From contig CM048839.1 of assembly GCA_026545765.1 (NCBI GenBank), positions 19,096,566-19,160,565 of the forward strand: a stretch of 64,000 bases of DNA, in the 5' to 3' direction. The notes beneath the pieces were generated by a model. That model worked only from the letters and a program-made list of their open reading frames with translations. It ran no database searches and was not told the origin of the DNA. Position 1 is the first letter of the stretch. Every line of letters begins with the position of its first letter. Both the position numbers and the translations under genes were made by a program. Source of the DNA: Plantago major (Eukaryota > Streptophyta > Magnoliopsida > Lamiales > Plantaginaceae). Shown here piece by piece: positions 11,661 through 24,300 of this stretch.

Positions 11661-13440
11661 GGTCCATGTGGAATCTAGAGATTATGGTTGTCTTGTCCAG
11701 CCCTTATTTTTTGACTTTCCTTTATTTCCTTACCTAACCTTTAAGCCGAACATATCGTGTGGTCACTAATCACTACTCATCCTACAATTATGGGCTCCAA
11801 TTTGCAGTCGAGAAATGGCCCGTGTACTTTTTCAAAGTTTTGTGTTGTTAAGACTTGAGAAATCTTAGGATGTTGTGGTTGAATTTGGTTTGTAGTAGGA
11901 GTCTAGCTACTCTACAACTTGATGGATACATTAGGATTTTATATTGCATGTGTTTGTGATAAAAATATATACTTGTTAGATTAACCGCTCGATTTAATTG
12001 ATGCAAATCGATCAATTTTTTGCATAGCAAATTTGTGGTGGGTGCAAGCGTCGTGGTCATTACTAGGTTGGATACGTGTTTTATAATTTGGTTAATTGTG
12101 AATGAATGATAAAGGACATTTTATTTCAGAATTCGGCCGATTTACAAAGCAATAGAAACTCGCAAGTATAGTACATAACGCTAGCTCCTCCTTTTTTTCC
12201 AAGTACAAATGTCTCAATATCATCATATTACATACGTTCTTGACTTAACGAATTTGTTTCATGGGTCGTATTTGAATATGTGATACAAAATGAGGGGAGT
12301 GGTTATACTATTAAATTTCATATTACGATGCAACATTTTCAAATACCCGTTGATAATCAACTCAAGAACAAATCGAATTCTCAAACTCAATTGATCAGAA
12401 AGATCAACGCTCTTCATTCTCAGCAATAGCGAAGGATATAAATTAGAGTGCGCAAGATTTACGTGGTTCAGTTGCACTCAACAATCTACATCGACGGGGA
12501 GCACAAATCACTAATTCACCGGGAAAGTTACAAGAACTGATCGGAGCTCCGACTAACACAAATAGCGATGATTTCTACCAAATTGCTTTGCCTGACTTGA
12601 TTCAATGGAACGATTATATCCACCTTATTTTCTACTATAACATAATTCCATCAATATTGAGATATTAGGATTAATTGGAATGAATTTACAATGAAATCGA
12701 CATTTATAAGAAACAGATGGAAGGATACGAGCAGGAACCATAAGCTCTTGCAACGACCACTCTGGCTCTTATAACTCCACGTCCAGAGCGTATAGCAAAT
12801 TCGCCAAGATATACAATCGGTTGGCAAACTGCAAAACCAAGTCCTTCAACTTTCCTTATTTGCACACGCATCCTTGAAGTTCTTAAAACCTCCAAATCTT
12901 CACCCCACCAATAAAAAAGTTATAGCTTAAATGTGAAAAGGAAGAAAAGAAAGTATAGGAACATACTTGGCCCCTCTCTATGTATCGAAACACTTCATTA
13001 TCTAACTCTAAAGTTATTACTATGTTCACTAGTTAACTTTCATAGAAATTATCACCATGGAATTTGAACATGAGAATAGTCACATCTCGTTTTTAATCCA
13101 CTGCCGCAAGTATTTACATACACCACTTAACACAACTTTCCATGTGCAACAGTGCAAGTAATGAAGAAGCATTAGATAACAAAATTACACTCTTGATTGC
13201 CAAAAACAAAATTCATAAATTATGCCAAAACAAGTCACATTTCATTCAACATACATATACCACTGAACAACGCTATGATTACAACCTCTTTTTTAATTTC
13301 GAATTTTCAATGCCAACAGGAAACCAGACCAACACTGACAAATTAAATGATATCACAAATACGCAGGGTAGTAACATGATTATTCTGACCTAAATAATAG
13401 TAGCAGTAAGTACTCTTCAGTTCTCCAGATAATTATTTTC
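11661..13440. other. Intergenic between two minus-strand genes
   Basis: No gene found. About 12430-12560 contains the stretch ATTTACGTGGTTCAGTTG, a phrase common in plant LTR sequences, so a decayed LTR is possible but no boundaries can be set. A 63-codon minus-strand frame at 12704-12895 has unusual, Val/Arg-rich composition but no recognisable domain. The last few hundred bases before 13467 are probably the 3'UTR of the PEP carboxykinase gene. Confidence 0.4.
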
Positions 13441-13466
13441 ACATAACATTATTTTCCAGCAGTTGA

Positions 13467-16400
13467 TCAGAAGTTAGGTCCAGCAGCAAGAATCTCATCA
13501 GTGAGCTTGTCATCTTTGCCAATCTTGTGAGTCACAAACACTTCAAAGTTGTTCTTGAATAGCCCTCCCAGTTTCAGCAGTGTCTCCTTGTAAGCTTTCT
13601 TATCAGCCCACTGCATTAGCCGAACACACCACATTCATCACAAACGGAATACAACGTGTACAATCGACTACGATAATACATTACTGTCAAGTGATTGAAT
13701 GAAGCAGAATCATGTGAACATTGCTCAAGTGAGTATATCTAGTTAGTTGGCTGGTTTTGCACACTTTTCCTGATACTAAAAACAAGCTACAACTCCGTTT
13801 TGAATAAACTTCTGTAAAATCGGCACTTAAATGTTATTACTTGTCAAACTTACAGAGTTCATAGGCTCCAGAATTTCAGAAGGAACACCCTCAATCTCAG
13901 TTGGGATCTCCAGCCCAAACACCTCTGTCTTCTTGTACTCTGCATTCAAGAGGCTGCCTGAATGGATCGCATCAATGATTTTCCGTGTGTATGCTAACTT
14001 GATACGGCTTCCAGTACCATATCTGAACGTAGTAGAATAGATAAATGAGTTGAAATCAGAGTGTCTTGTACATCACCCAAACAAATGAAAGAATTACTAC
14101 AAATGTATTCTTACCTCCCACCAGACCAGCCGGTGTTGACTAGCCAACCTGTGGCACCATGCTCTTGCATTTTTGTGGCTAACATGGCAGCATACTTGGT
14201 CGGATGCATCATTATAAAGGCGGCACCAAAGCATGCTGAGAATGTGGCCGTTGGTTCCTTAACTCCATCTACGGTACCAGCAACCTGCAATAAATACAAA
14301 TTCACAAAGTTCTAACATCAGCAACCTTCCAATAGATTGGATCAGTACACATACAATAAAATGAGTAGTAATGAAATTGCATACCAGAGCAGTGTATCCA
14401 CTGATGAAATGGTACATAGTCTGTGCCAGACTGAGCTTGCTCACTGGTGGGAGCACGCCAAAAGCATCGCAGGCCAGAAGGATGACATTCTTAGGGTGTG
14501 GTCCAACACATGGAATTTTAGCATTGGGAATGTACTCAATCGGATATGCAGCGCGAGTATTCTCTGTATAAAAGAAGATATCCAGAATGAGAAAAGTTCA
14601 TTGTAATGTGTATTTAAAAGAACGGGGAAGTTATAATACCTGTAACAGATTTATCTGTGTAGTCAACTTCTCGGGTGTGCTCATCGAACACAACATTCTC
14701 CAACACTGCGAAAGACAGGAGTGGGGCAAAATCTAGTTAAGTTTCATCAATTTATAGAATTGAAAGTGAACGAGTTACATGCGAATTATATCAGTACCAG
14801 TCCCAAACTTGATTGCATTCCAAATGTCAGGCTCTTTCTCTCTCGAGAGATCAATGCACTTAGCATAGCATCCACCTTCAATGTTAGAAACGCCGTTATC
14901 ACCCCAGCAGTGCTCGTCATCTCCGATTAGGTACCGGTTGTGATCAGTAGACAGCGTGGTTTTCCCAGTTCCTAATAAATGAAAAAATTGAAAGAATTTG
15001 TTTAGTTAAAAAACAATAGCTTGTAATACCATGCATCAGTTCTAATGGAAAAACAGTCAAGCACAGAGATGACATATATGTGTTAATACCATCGGGTTTT
15101 TTTTCGGAATCCGATGGTACCTTACCTGACAAGCCAAAGAACAGGGCGACATCTCCGTCTTTGCCCATATTGCATCCAGAATGTAAGGATAGAATTTGAC
15201 GCTTAGGCATGAGATAATGCATAACACCGAAAAGTCCTTTCTTCATCTCCCCGGCATACTGGGTGCCGAGGATGACCATTTCCCTCATACTGAGATTTAA
15301 ATCTATGCTAGTGGATGATGTCATGTAGTGTGTGTAACGGTTACAAGGGAACTGTCCGGCATTGTAAATAGTGAAGTCCGGAGTACCAAAATTCTCCAGC
15401 TCTTCAGGTGTGGGTCGGATGCACCTGTCACCCACCCAGTTATCCAACGGTACAATATAACTAACATATACGAGTGCCTCGCACCTCAACTTATCACTCA
15501 CACTCGAATCTCCCATTGCATATTAATTAAGTACTCTTTGAAGGCGAAAAAAAATTAAGTTACTTATCTGGAAGGGCTTATTCGCATAGAGAACTGCAAA
15601 TAAGAACAGCAAGTTAAAAGCTGTGAAGTTTAATTGCATTTACTTACATGTTATGCATGAACAAGGAATGATAAGCCCTGGCTGAAACAATCCTGACTTT
15701 AATGCGGTTCTCTGGATCCCAGTTCAGGAATTGATCATTGACAAATACCTGAAATTAGTCGAACAACAAAAGCTAATCATAAGTCACTTATTGCAATCGA
15801 TGTCTCTTATTTATCGTTTATAATGCGCAGGTTTTTTAAGCAGGATTACAATGTGCCAGTTCTTGTATTAGCAACGCCAGAGCAAATCTATAGTACATCC
15901 AAAAGAAACAGGAAAACAAAAATAGAAAGACCTTGAAACAGCTACACTTCATAACATGACAAGTTTTACTCATTTGCCAATTCAGTTACGACTTTTTACC
16001 AATACGACTAAAAACATAAACTGGAAAACATAAAATAGACAAGTCCATCCCCAGGATAGAAGAGTATGGGCTTCGGGTACAAGTGGACAAAAAGATAATA
16101 TCATCTCTTATCTTCAGAAATTCAGTTTTATCATTGTTTTTCATGACATGTATGTACTTACAATATCAACCAATTTAAGACAACTGGGTGCATTTTTTGT
16201 TTGTTTATCAACTAGTAGATGCTAAATTGAATTATTATGCTTTATCGCTCATGTACTCTTGATTTCTTGTTAAAATAGAGTTAACGTTACTCTATAGTAC
16301 TTTTAAGAGACTTGAAATTTCTTCCTCTTAACAGATCATTGGATACTACATAAGATAAAGAATACAACAAATTGCAACTTTACTTTAAATGTCTTTTAAG

Positions 16401-19400
16401 GGACCTACGAAATACAATGTGAAAATGTGATCCTCTAAGTGTAAAGCAAGCAAAGGTAATATTTAGTACCTTGTCCAATGAATTCAAGTAATCCACAGCT
16501 CTTTCTCTGTTAACCATGAAAGTGTGCTCGTCCATCTCAATGTTCGGTGATCCCCTAAAATGTAAGAACACAATTCATCAATAACAAAGAACATGAAAAG
16601 AACCATTTCTCAACTATATTATCAGAAGGCGGATAAAGAAGTGGTACGTACTTTCCCCACCAAAGATCCTGCTCGGTCATCTCATCCTTAACAACACGCT
16701 TGTCCTTGGGGGCACGGCCAGTCTTGGCACCTGAAAGGGTCGCTAAAGCACCACTAGACGTGATGAACGACCCTTTCTCGTACTTAATCGCCTGCTCGTA
16801 GAGCTCTGCATTAATGATCACAGAGTTATTACAATTCAACACCAATAATTTAGTATCAGGAAAATAATTGGTTATATCAGGATTCAGGAGTATGTACTTT
16901 CTGCTCTACATGTTGTATGCAACACATTATAGCACGAAGAGGTTGTACTCCTGATGCAGTAACGTGCAACGTATATTAGAAATTTACCCGCGGGAGAAAG
17001 GTTGTAGAGAACATGAGTGAATTTCAACGAGCTATCACTGACAGCAATAGTAGGCTCGAAATGGTGTTTTTGGCCAGGAGGAACGATACGAGGGGTTTGG
17101 CCCGTATGCGACGCAGCGAGACGAGGTGTATCCGACTGCCTGGCAGGGTCTCCTGACACCACCTTAGGTCCAGTCTCTCTTGTTAATGAAGCCAATGAGG
17201 CACTGGTTGGGACAAAGGTATCCAATGTTAATTAGTATTACAATACAAGATCAAAGATTGTATGATAAATGAGAATATGTTCATTCCAGGAAATGGTCCA
17301 TCTAAGGTTAGAGTTAAGACCATACTACAGAATTTATGGCAATTAATGACATCTTTTGGCAATAAATGTTCGTAAACGCAATATATTTAAAAAGAAAGGA
17401 CAAGGCATCTTGAATTGGCCATATCTAATTTTACCACAGCAATTTAAGATGTGTACATGTACATGAACCTTTTTTATTTCAGAAGATGTACATGAACTTC
17501 ACCAAGTTACATGTCTGGCACGTATTATTTCGCTACTCTTTTAAACAAACTATAAGAGCTACCCAAAAGAGCACCATAATTCACGAAATTTGTTAATAGC
17601 ACTACTTTAAGTCCACGAAAGGGCAAGTTTCATCTTCAAATGTGACACTTTGCATTTTAAAACCTAGCATTCAGCAGGATCTGGAGTAACAATTAATTGA
17701 CGCAAATAAAGTCAAGTATTCAAATTCATGGTGCCCAGATTAGCCATTCTTAAATTATGTCATATATTCATATCATTATTTTTTCTAGTTTAAAAACTTA
17801 AAAGGTAGAATCACTCAATCAACTGTCACATTTGATTTTTGAATAATTTTCAAGGTAACTTCTAAAAAAGTAGAATACCTGAATTCACCGCAAAAACCTC
17901 AATGAAGCACGGACGTGAAATCCCACCAACCGAACACAAAAAGTCTTAAAAGCAATATAGTATATCACAAAATCATGATCCATGTCTTTCTGGACAGCTA
18001 ACCGCACTAAATTAGAATCCCAGTCCAGATTAGTTGCAAATCATAGTACTAATTTTCACCAATTTCCCTAAATCGCGTAAAACTTTTTAAAAGCATAGTT
18101 TATTCACAAGTATCCAGCAACTTTCTAGCTTTTCCTACGCTTTTGTATTTACATTTTTTAATCTAGCCAACCGCTTATTTATTGTTGTTTATTTTGACTT
18201 TACTCTTCATCAGATACTAATCATCATAATTGGACCCGACTTTTGGAGAACTACATAGGGTGCGGACGTGGTCAGAGGACGACTAGTGCGTCTAATTGAG
18301 AACTTAAATTGTCATTTTGGCACGCGATTTTAGTAATTTTAGGTTATAAGTATATATCGTACCCCATTATCTAATAAGATAGTTGATATCCAAGAAGTCG
18401 TTCACGAATATGGTGCAGGAGAGGTATAGTGAGTCAAATAATATATTCATTAGGGAGTGATTGGTATAGAACTAAGGCTCTGTTCTTTTCATTCTTTTCA
18501 ACTGAAAACTCATTCAGTTCAGTTCTGCTTAGTTATATTTTATACTACAATTAAGTTCAGTTCAGTTCAGAAAATTACAGTTGAAGAAAACAGAGCCTAA
18601 GATTCAGAAAACATGATAAAAAAAACTAAATTTAGGTAACTCAAGTTTTTAATTATATGCCAATCACTCCCTTAATATTTCATTCCTAAATTGTGAAATA
18701 ATACTATAATAATACTTAGACCCGAACTTAAATCCGGGCCCAACCCTGGCGACTACCAATTGAAAAAATCACCCGGTGCATCTCAAAATTTTATCCTAAA
18801 TTATCTATTAACATCTCCCCTATCCCTTTATTGAGATACTACTCTTTTAGCTGGAAATGTTGGTCTCCTATTTAGTGCATAGATTGTATTTGATTGGACA
18901 ATGGCCCACCAAATTGTAGACACAAACTTCATGCCCGCCTGCACATATATGTGCACTACTCGTGGCCGGCGGATGAATTGAGGTGGGCCAGCATTACTTT
19001 AAGCCACCTGAGATTTTTAGTTTTTGTGCAATTGATCATGCTTTTATCCTAAATATGGAGGGAGGGGATATTTTAAGCATCCTACAAAGACAGCTCCAAT
19101 ATCTTACTTGCGGGTGTCTCAACGTATCCCCGGATCCAAAACATACTACCTTAAACTCCAACTGAACTCAACTTACCATTTTCCATTCCGATCCATACAA
19201 AACTCTAAATTCTCCTGGCTTAAATAAAAAAAGAAATATATATATATATATATATACACCCTCACACTTTTAAACATATCTACTAATTTATTCAATATAA
19301 TTTATGTTATATATATATTCCCTACTATATCTGATATTTTATTACGGAATGTTGAGTCCGCACACAGATGGGGTGTTAATTAAAAATCGGATTATATATA

Positions 19401-19693
19401 TATATTATTAATTAATACCTTATGGACTGAAGTTGCTGCTTCTTGCGGTCATCCTCAGCAAGGGCAGCAAAGGTAGCCTGCACACCATCAAGCAAGGGAG
19501 TAGTCGGTGCAGATTTCTTCATCTGGAGAGAATGAAGCTCATCAATTGTCTGAGCCGTAACTGGTGTCGCGCTGTCATCATGACACACTTCATTCTCCTC
19601 CTTCCTGTCCGTATGAATTTTCGGCAGCCCGTTTCGCCCTGTTCCAGCACCTCCGTTACCCATACCCACTCGTCCGTTACCGTTAGCTGCCAT
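13467..19693 (-). CDS. PCK1: Phosphoenolpyruvate carboxykinase (ATP), cytosolic
   Basis: ATP-dependent PEP carboxykinase (EC 4.1.1.49) turns oxaloacetate plus ATP into PEP, CO2 and ADP in the cytosol; in plants it serves gluconeogenesis from lipid and pH/nitrogen metabolism. Twelve coding exons, all phase-consistent: 19693-19419, 17202-16988, 16805-16652, 16554-16470, 15748-15648, 15424-15126, 14971-14798, 14705-14640, 14563-14385, 14284-14115, 14022-13854, 13610-13467. The product is about 676 residues, the usual plant length. Visible motifs: P-loop [11 protein letters not shown] (about 374-384, split by an intron), the metal/substrate signature [33 protein letters not shown], and YTALVAGTVDG. 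The plant-specific N-terminal extension includes KKSAPTTP (residues 59-66), a Ser/Thr cluster of the kind phosphorylated in plant PEPCK. Intron 1 (2.2 kb) carries two nested MITEs. It looks intact. The symbol follows the Arabidopsis family name. Confidence 0.96.
18453..18671. mobile_element. Tourist-like MITE (outer copy) in PEPCK intron 1
   Basis: The ends GGGAGTGATTGGTATA (left) and its inverted partner TATGCCAATCACTCCC (right) are flanked by TTA at 18450-18452 and 18672-18674. TTA/TAA target duplication with GG-starting termini marks PIF/Harbinger-derived Tourist elements. Its left arm is interrupted by another MITE at 18476-18597. Confidence 0.8.
18476..18597. mobile_element. Tourist-like MITE nested inside another MITE
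   Basis: The termini GGCTCTGTTCTTTTC and the inverted AGAAAACAGAGCC are flanked by TAA at 18473-18475 and 18598-18600. The interior has TTCAGTTCAG repeats. The whole 122-bp element sits inside the MITE at 18453-18671, so it is the younger of the two. Relatives with the same termini occur at 23810-23946 and 28549-29487. Confidence 0.85.
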
Positions 19694-20050
19694 TTCCTCT
19701 ACACAAACACATCATAAACAATTCACAATTCGTTAGGTTAATTAGACCTTTAATTTTCATTAGCGCGATTTAAAAAAATTAGAACAACGTTGAAAGAAGA
19801 AGAAGATATTACTAGAAAGTGATGGAATTAATGGAAGAGAGTGAAGGTTGCGATCATCAAAGTTATGAGTCAAGTTTTGGAAATGAAAGAGAAGGTGACG
19901 AATTATGGACTAGGAAGGGTCCAATTTATAGGGTAGCGTGTTGGGAGTTAACCGGGGTTACTTGGGGTTTAACTGTGGTTAGGTTCAATCCTTGTTATGA
20001 GGTGATCTGAATCCGTGAAGTGTGTGCGCGTCAGGGTAAGGGTGACTTTT
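19694..20050 (-). promoter_or_regulatory. PEP carboxykinase promoter and 5'UTR
   Basis: A TATAAATT box lies on the minus strand at 19930-19923 (plus-strand AATTTATA), about 230 bp upstream of the start codon. Initiation near 19895 would give a 5'UTR of about 200 nt. The start codon at 19693 is the first ATG of a frame that matches the family's N-terminal extension. No further operator-like sites can be supported. Confidence 0.5.
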
Positions 20051-20568
20051 CGGTGAGGTGTATGTAATGGAGGAACAAATTTTGGGGATTTTATTTTTAT
20101 TATTATTATTATTCCTATTTTGTTGAGTTTATCTTTATCTATTTTACATTTTCAATTACCGTATGCCCTTTGATATTATTAGTGTAATGTCCCGTCCCCT
20201 TGCTAGCTAACTCTCTTACTCATGGACTGCTTTTTGAATGATATGTATCTAACTGTACCAACACACTTTCCCACACACCGGGAGACTTCCACATGTGTTG
20301 TTAGTACTTAATCATAAAAATAATTAATAATATTATATTATGAAAGTTTAACTACTATATATCTTGGTGATATAATTTTTTAATTATTTTTTCTATATTA
20401 TTTAAGAGTAAATAGGATCTCAACGATACGGAGGAAGTACAGTGAACGTAGGATGGTTAGATATTGTCATATTGATAAACGTGTTTATATATTAGTTACA
20501 TATTTGAAATAGAAGAGATGAGATGAAACATGTGTTCACCTAATTTTCAGGGATTTGTATGAACTGTT
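20051..20568. other. Intergenic, nothing recognised
   Basis: AT-rich sequence including a short TTA repeat near 20096-20112. I see no gene or transposon end. Confidence 0.5.
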
Positions 20569-21015
20569 TGTTAAACATCCCACATCACTTGTGAGTAAAT
20601 CATGCAAACAAGATATAAGACGTGTAGAGCCGATTAACTGCGGATTACTCGTGAGGGGGCGTGTTAGAACATCCCACATCACTTGTGAGTAGATCATGCA
20701 AGCAACATATAAGGTGGATAACCTTCTCCCTTAATAAGGACTTTTAATGGGATGATGGTCTATCTTAATATGGTATCAGAGTAGGCCCAGGTTGATGATG
20801 GGTGACCCAGCCGATGATAATTCCAACTTGCCCAACGGGGCTATTATGATTTCACGTGTAAAGCCGACTAACCGTGGACTACCCGTGAGGGGGCTTGTTA
20901 AAACATCTCACATCACTTGTGAGTAGATCATGCAAACAACATATAAGCAACATATAAGGTGAATAACCTTCCCCCTTAACAATGACTTTTAAAGGGATGA
21001 CGGACCATCTTAATA
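20569..21015 (+). mobile_element. TRIM retroelement with three LTR copies (fossil)
   Basis: A terminal-repeat retrotransposon in miniature. Two LTRs of about 109 and 120 bp (20662-20770 and 20896-21015) begin TGTTARAACATC. They flank a non-coding centre of about 125 bp that starts with the tRNA-Met-type primer-binding site TGGTATCAGAG (20771-20781) and ends with a G-rich purine tract before the last LTR. A shortened third LTR (from 20569) plus the end of another centre (to 20661) precedes them, so the order is LTR, centre, LTR, centre, LTR. Flanks CTGTT and CTGTC suggest a 5-bp target duplication around the whole unit. No coding capacity, as is normal for TRIMs. Confidence 0.8.
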
Positions 21016-21605
21016 CTGTCCCGTCCAAATGAATGAATGAGCAACTGCAAAGCCATAAAGGCAAAAAATATTGCATATCTTTAGAAAGTAGAGTAATGCA
21101 GTAGAATTTGATGAGTGAATGACTGAAACTCTCTGGAAACGAATCAGCATTTAGTGGCCACATAGCAGCCTGCTCCAATTGGCGTGTCATGTCAATTTTA
21201 ATGGGGGCGAGCAACTATTTACGACCTTCGCATTTGAACAAACTGCCCATTAAAATTCTAGTTTCAAATGATAGCTTTTCGTAATATCCGGGAAACAACA
21301 TCATATAACTCCAAACTCTATCACAGGGTGTTGAGTCATTATTTAAGTGATTATATAAAATTAAAATGGTGAGTTTAATGTTCCACGACGATATTGTATA
21401 TGTGTCAATTCAAATACTCCTTAGCCTATTAATATAGCGTTTTTTTTTTTATATACATCCGTTTAATAATATACCATACCGAAAATATCAAACACGTGGA
21501 TCACACGCGAAGATTCTACTACAATTACTCACCCTACCTAATCCGAGGAATCTCACATTCCGAGGCCAAAAGTATTTAACCGTTTTCATACCACATCAGG
21601 TCGGG
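21016..21605. other. Intergenic, nothing recognised
   Basis: No gene or element ends found. The minus-strand frame at 20879-21214 runs into the TRIM and has no recognisable domain. Confidence 0.5.
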
Positions 21606-22177
21606 TGTTAGACCCTTTTTTGCCGGTTTGGTTTCCCTTGGACAAACCGGGCTTTTGATTCAACTCGTCTTATCGGTTCAATTGGTGGCCGAGTAGACTA
21701 GAGAGAAGTATATTGCAAGTGCAGTACTTACTTGAAGTGGAGTAGATGCGCCCCTTCATATAGGAAGTGCTCCGGGGGACAAGCCTCTGATTTGCCCGGA
21801 GTTTGATCGGCCCTATTAGGTGGTGCGTTTAGATCACGCGGCAGCTTAGGACAATAGGAGGTCGGTTCTCCAAGAGGTCGGCCTTAATCCGCCGCGGTCT
21901 TTCTCCTTGGTATATAATCCTTTTGTAGTAAGGAGGAGTGTGGTCGGACCTGTTTTGGGTAGGGTTGGTCCGACTATAATACTGATAAGTACTTTGTGAG
22001 GGTTAAGATCAATCTTTATACTTCAATTTAAGGAGGTCGGTCACCTAGTGTTGTTTTAAGGGTAAGATCTCCTTGGTTTGTGATGAACTCCGCGGCTCTT
22101 GTAACAAAGGGGAAGATGAATTCGCCCTAAGCCTCCTTTGGATCGCGAGTTCGTGGAGAGGGACCCATTTGTACATA
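21606..22177 (-). repeat. Decayed LTR, probably Gypsy-type (fossil, approximate ends)
   Basis: A GC-richer block bounded by TGTTAGACCC on the left and CCATTTGTACA on the right, read as an LTR on the minus strand. It shares the phrase for AAACCGG followed by AAAAGGGTCTAAC with the plus-strand block at 25736-26060, so both derive from related LTRs in opposite orientation. No internal coding region adjoins it and no target duplication was found. Ends are approximate. Confidence 0.5.
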
Positions 22178-22758
22178 TCACGACCACTATAATTATTAGT
22201 ACTATTTTTAATTTACTTTTCATACTTTTTTCATCGTTTATCATTTATATATACAGTTTTAATAAACACTAAACAACTTCATAATATGTAGAGCATAAAA
22301 CTTCGGTTTGGGTTAAACATATGAAATTTTGAGGGGTGGACTAGTCTCTTCCCACGTTACAAGCTTACTATTTTCAGTGTAGAACAAAATAAGTTGAGAA
22401 TAGATTATTAAGTACATGTAAAATGACAGATGTTGACAAATGACAAACTCTTGCTTTTGTTTTTTGTTGTTTAATTATTAATTTATTCATTTTATTACCT
22501 CCATATATGTAGATCAATTCTTCACTTCGGCTCTGTAGGTTTGACAATCAATATACAATATTAATGTCACTCTATCAGTCTATCTTTATAAAATGCAACC
22601 CTGATGTTATGGAAACAGATGTCAACTATAATAAGATAAGATTTGTTTACATAAACTATGTTTTGGATAGGATCAGGCTTGCATTAGATGATTCTTATCT
22701 TCAAATCATTTTAAGTTTGTATATAACCATTCCATACAACTTCCTCAGTTCCAAAACC
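22178..22758. other. Intergenic, nothing recognised
   Basis: AT-rich, no gene found. The 80-codon plus-strand frame at 22564-22806 shows no domain and runs into the adjacent MITE. Confidence 0.5.
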
Positions 22759-22931
22759 CTGGTGCGAAACCAGAAGGAGGGCATAAGAAGCGTTCGCCCC
22801 CTCTAAAATTTGAAAAAGAAAAATTTATATGTAATATTTTCGTTAATTTAGGATTTTGTCCCCCTAAACCCGAAAATAATCTCATATATATAATTTTGCC
22901 CCCAAAAGTTCGAATCTTAAGTCCGCCTCTG
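22759..22931. mobile_element. hAT-type MITE (degenerate)
   Basis: The right terminus AAGTCCGCCTCTG, read inverted, is CAGAGGCGGACTT, a typical plant hAT end. The left terminus is a degenerate partner, CTGGTGCGAAACC. Flanks CCAAAACC (22751-22758) and CTAAAACC (22932-22939) match an 8-bp target duplication with one difference. It is non-coding. Confidence 0.55.
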
Positions 22932-22939
22932 CTAAAACC

Positions 22940-23809
22940 GTTTTAATTTTGCTACGTTTCTCATACAAAAGTTTTCATTTTCATTTTTAATATAAAAAAT
23001 CAACTATTATTATAAAGGTGTGAGAATAGTAACTAAGTTAATTTTAACTTGTATTAGTATTAACTAAGTTAAAATGAAAATATTGTATAATTGATCAGTT
23101 ACTCGTGTGAACGGGCACACTTTATTTTTTTTAAAGTAAATAATAAAATAATATTACTGTAATTTAACTCCATATTATGAGTTAAAAGTTATCAGTCTGT
23201 TTGGTATACCACTGAGAACTACTATTCATCCGTTAAAATGTTTCAGGGTATTAGTAACAAATTTAACTCAATTTTTTATTCACTAAACAATCATCATTAT
23301 CTTTCTACCCTACTCAATTAAAATAACAATCACAAACCAATCAAACAACATTTAAACCAATCAAATAACTTTAAAATATATCAAACACATCACTTCATTC
23401 TAACATACATCACTTTGTTCTTACACCCTATATAACAACCCTATAAACCCTATAATTTTTTACCTCTATTCCAAACACCATTTTTTATAAATCAACTTTA
23501 ACTCAGTTAATATTTATCAACTAAAATTTTTATTTAATTCACTTTTTTAACTCCATACAAAACAGTTTTACTTTTTCAAGAATTTGAATTCCGGATGATC
23601 ACAATGTAAACTTTTAGTGGGCTAGATCTTAAATTCTCAATGCACAAATATATATTTCCGTTAACGTTACGGACTTACGGTCAACAGAATATGCATGTTT
23701 CCATAATGTGTGACTAATGTCCACATCAGCTGCTTAACCCTTCGTGCAATTATGTGGCGCCACGATAGTGCTTATCCATTGTATTACATTATTGAACATA
23801 TATGAATTA
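22940..23809. other. Intergenic, nothing recognised
   Basis: AT-rich stretch without genes. Phrases such as CAAACCAATCAAACAAC and TCACTTCATTC recur at 27330-27430, so both may be decayed copies of one unidentified repeat. Confidence 0.4.
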
Positions 23810-23946
23810 GGCTATGTTACATAAACTGAACTAATATGAACTGAAATGAACTGAGCTGAATTGTAATATAAAAAAATATAACTATAAGTAGAATTGAACT
23901 GAACTGAACTGAAATTAATGAGTTTTCAGATGAAAAGAACAGAGTC
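23810..23946. mobile_element. Tourist-like MITE
   Basis: The left end GGCTATGTTACATAAACTG and the right end TGAAAAGAACAGAGTC are imperfect inverted partners, flanked by TTA at 23807-23809 and 23947-23949. The GAACTGAACTGAACTGAA interior matches the MITE at 18476-18597 in family. Confidence 0.8.
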
Positions 23947-23949
23947 TTA

Positions 23950-24056
23950 CTTCATCCGTCCCGCCTAAAGTGTCTCATTTTAACTTTTACGGGTCAACAG
24001 TTTTCAACTATGACTAAAAATTAATTTTAAACTACAAATGTAAAATGGTCCGTTAA
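23950..24056. repeat. Truncated Stowaway-like end
   Basis: CTTCATCCGTCCCGCCTAAA followed by a GGGTCAACAGTTTTCAAC phrase resembles the left part of a Stowaway-type element. The matching right end is missing. It lies between two complete MITEs. Confidence 0.45.
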
Positions 24057-24062
24057 ATTATA

Positions 24063-24300
24063 CTCCCTCCATTTCAGAAAAAGTGTTACATTTCTTTATT
24101 CTCATTCGATTATTAGCGTTTTTCTCTTAAACGATATTAATAAATAAATTATTAAAATTATATAATAAAAATTTAGTAATTAAAATTTTATTATATGATT
24201 TTATTAAATTATTTACAATTATCGTTTATGTAATTATTAATTGGCTAGAAACGATTAATGAAGTCAATCAAATGTAACACTTTATATGAAATTGAGGGAG
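24063..24300. mobile_element. Stowaway-type MITE
   Basis: The ends CTCCCTCCATTTCAGAAAA and the inverted ATGAAATTGAGGGAG are flanked by TA at 24061-24062 and 24301-24302, with a shared sub-terminal GTGTTACATTT. Same family as 1225-1481. It is non-coding and AT-rich inside. Confidence 0.9.

Noticed and set aside
12704-12895. 63-codon minus-strand frame with non-random-looking composition
   Set aside because: No recognisable domain, no splice partners found and no neighbouring support; noted only in the intergenic entry.
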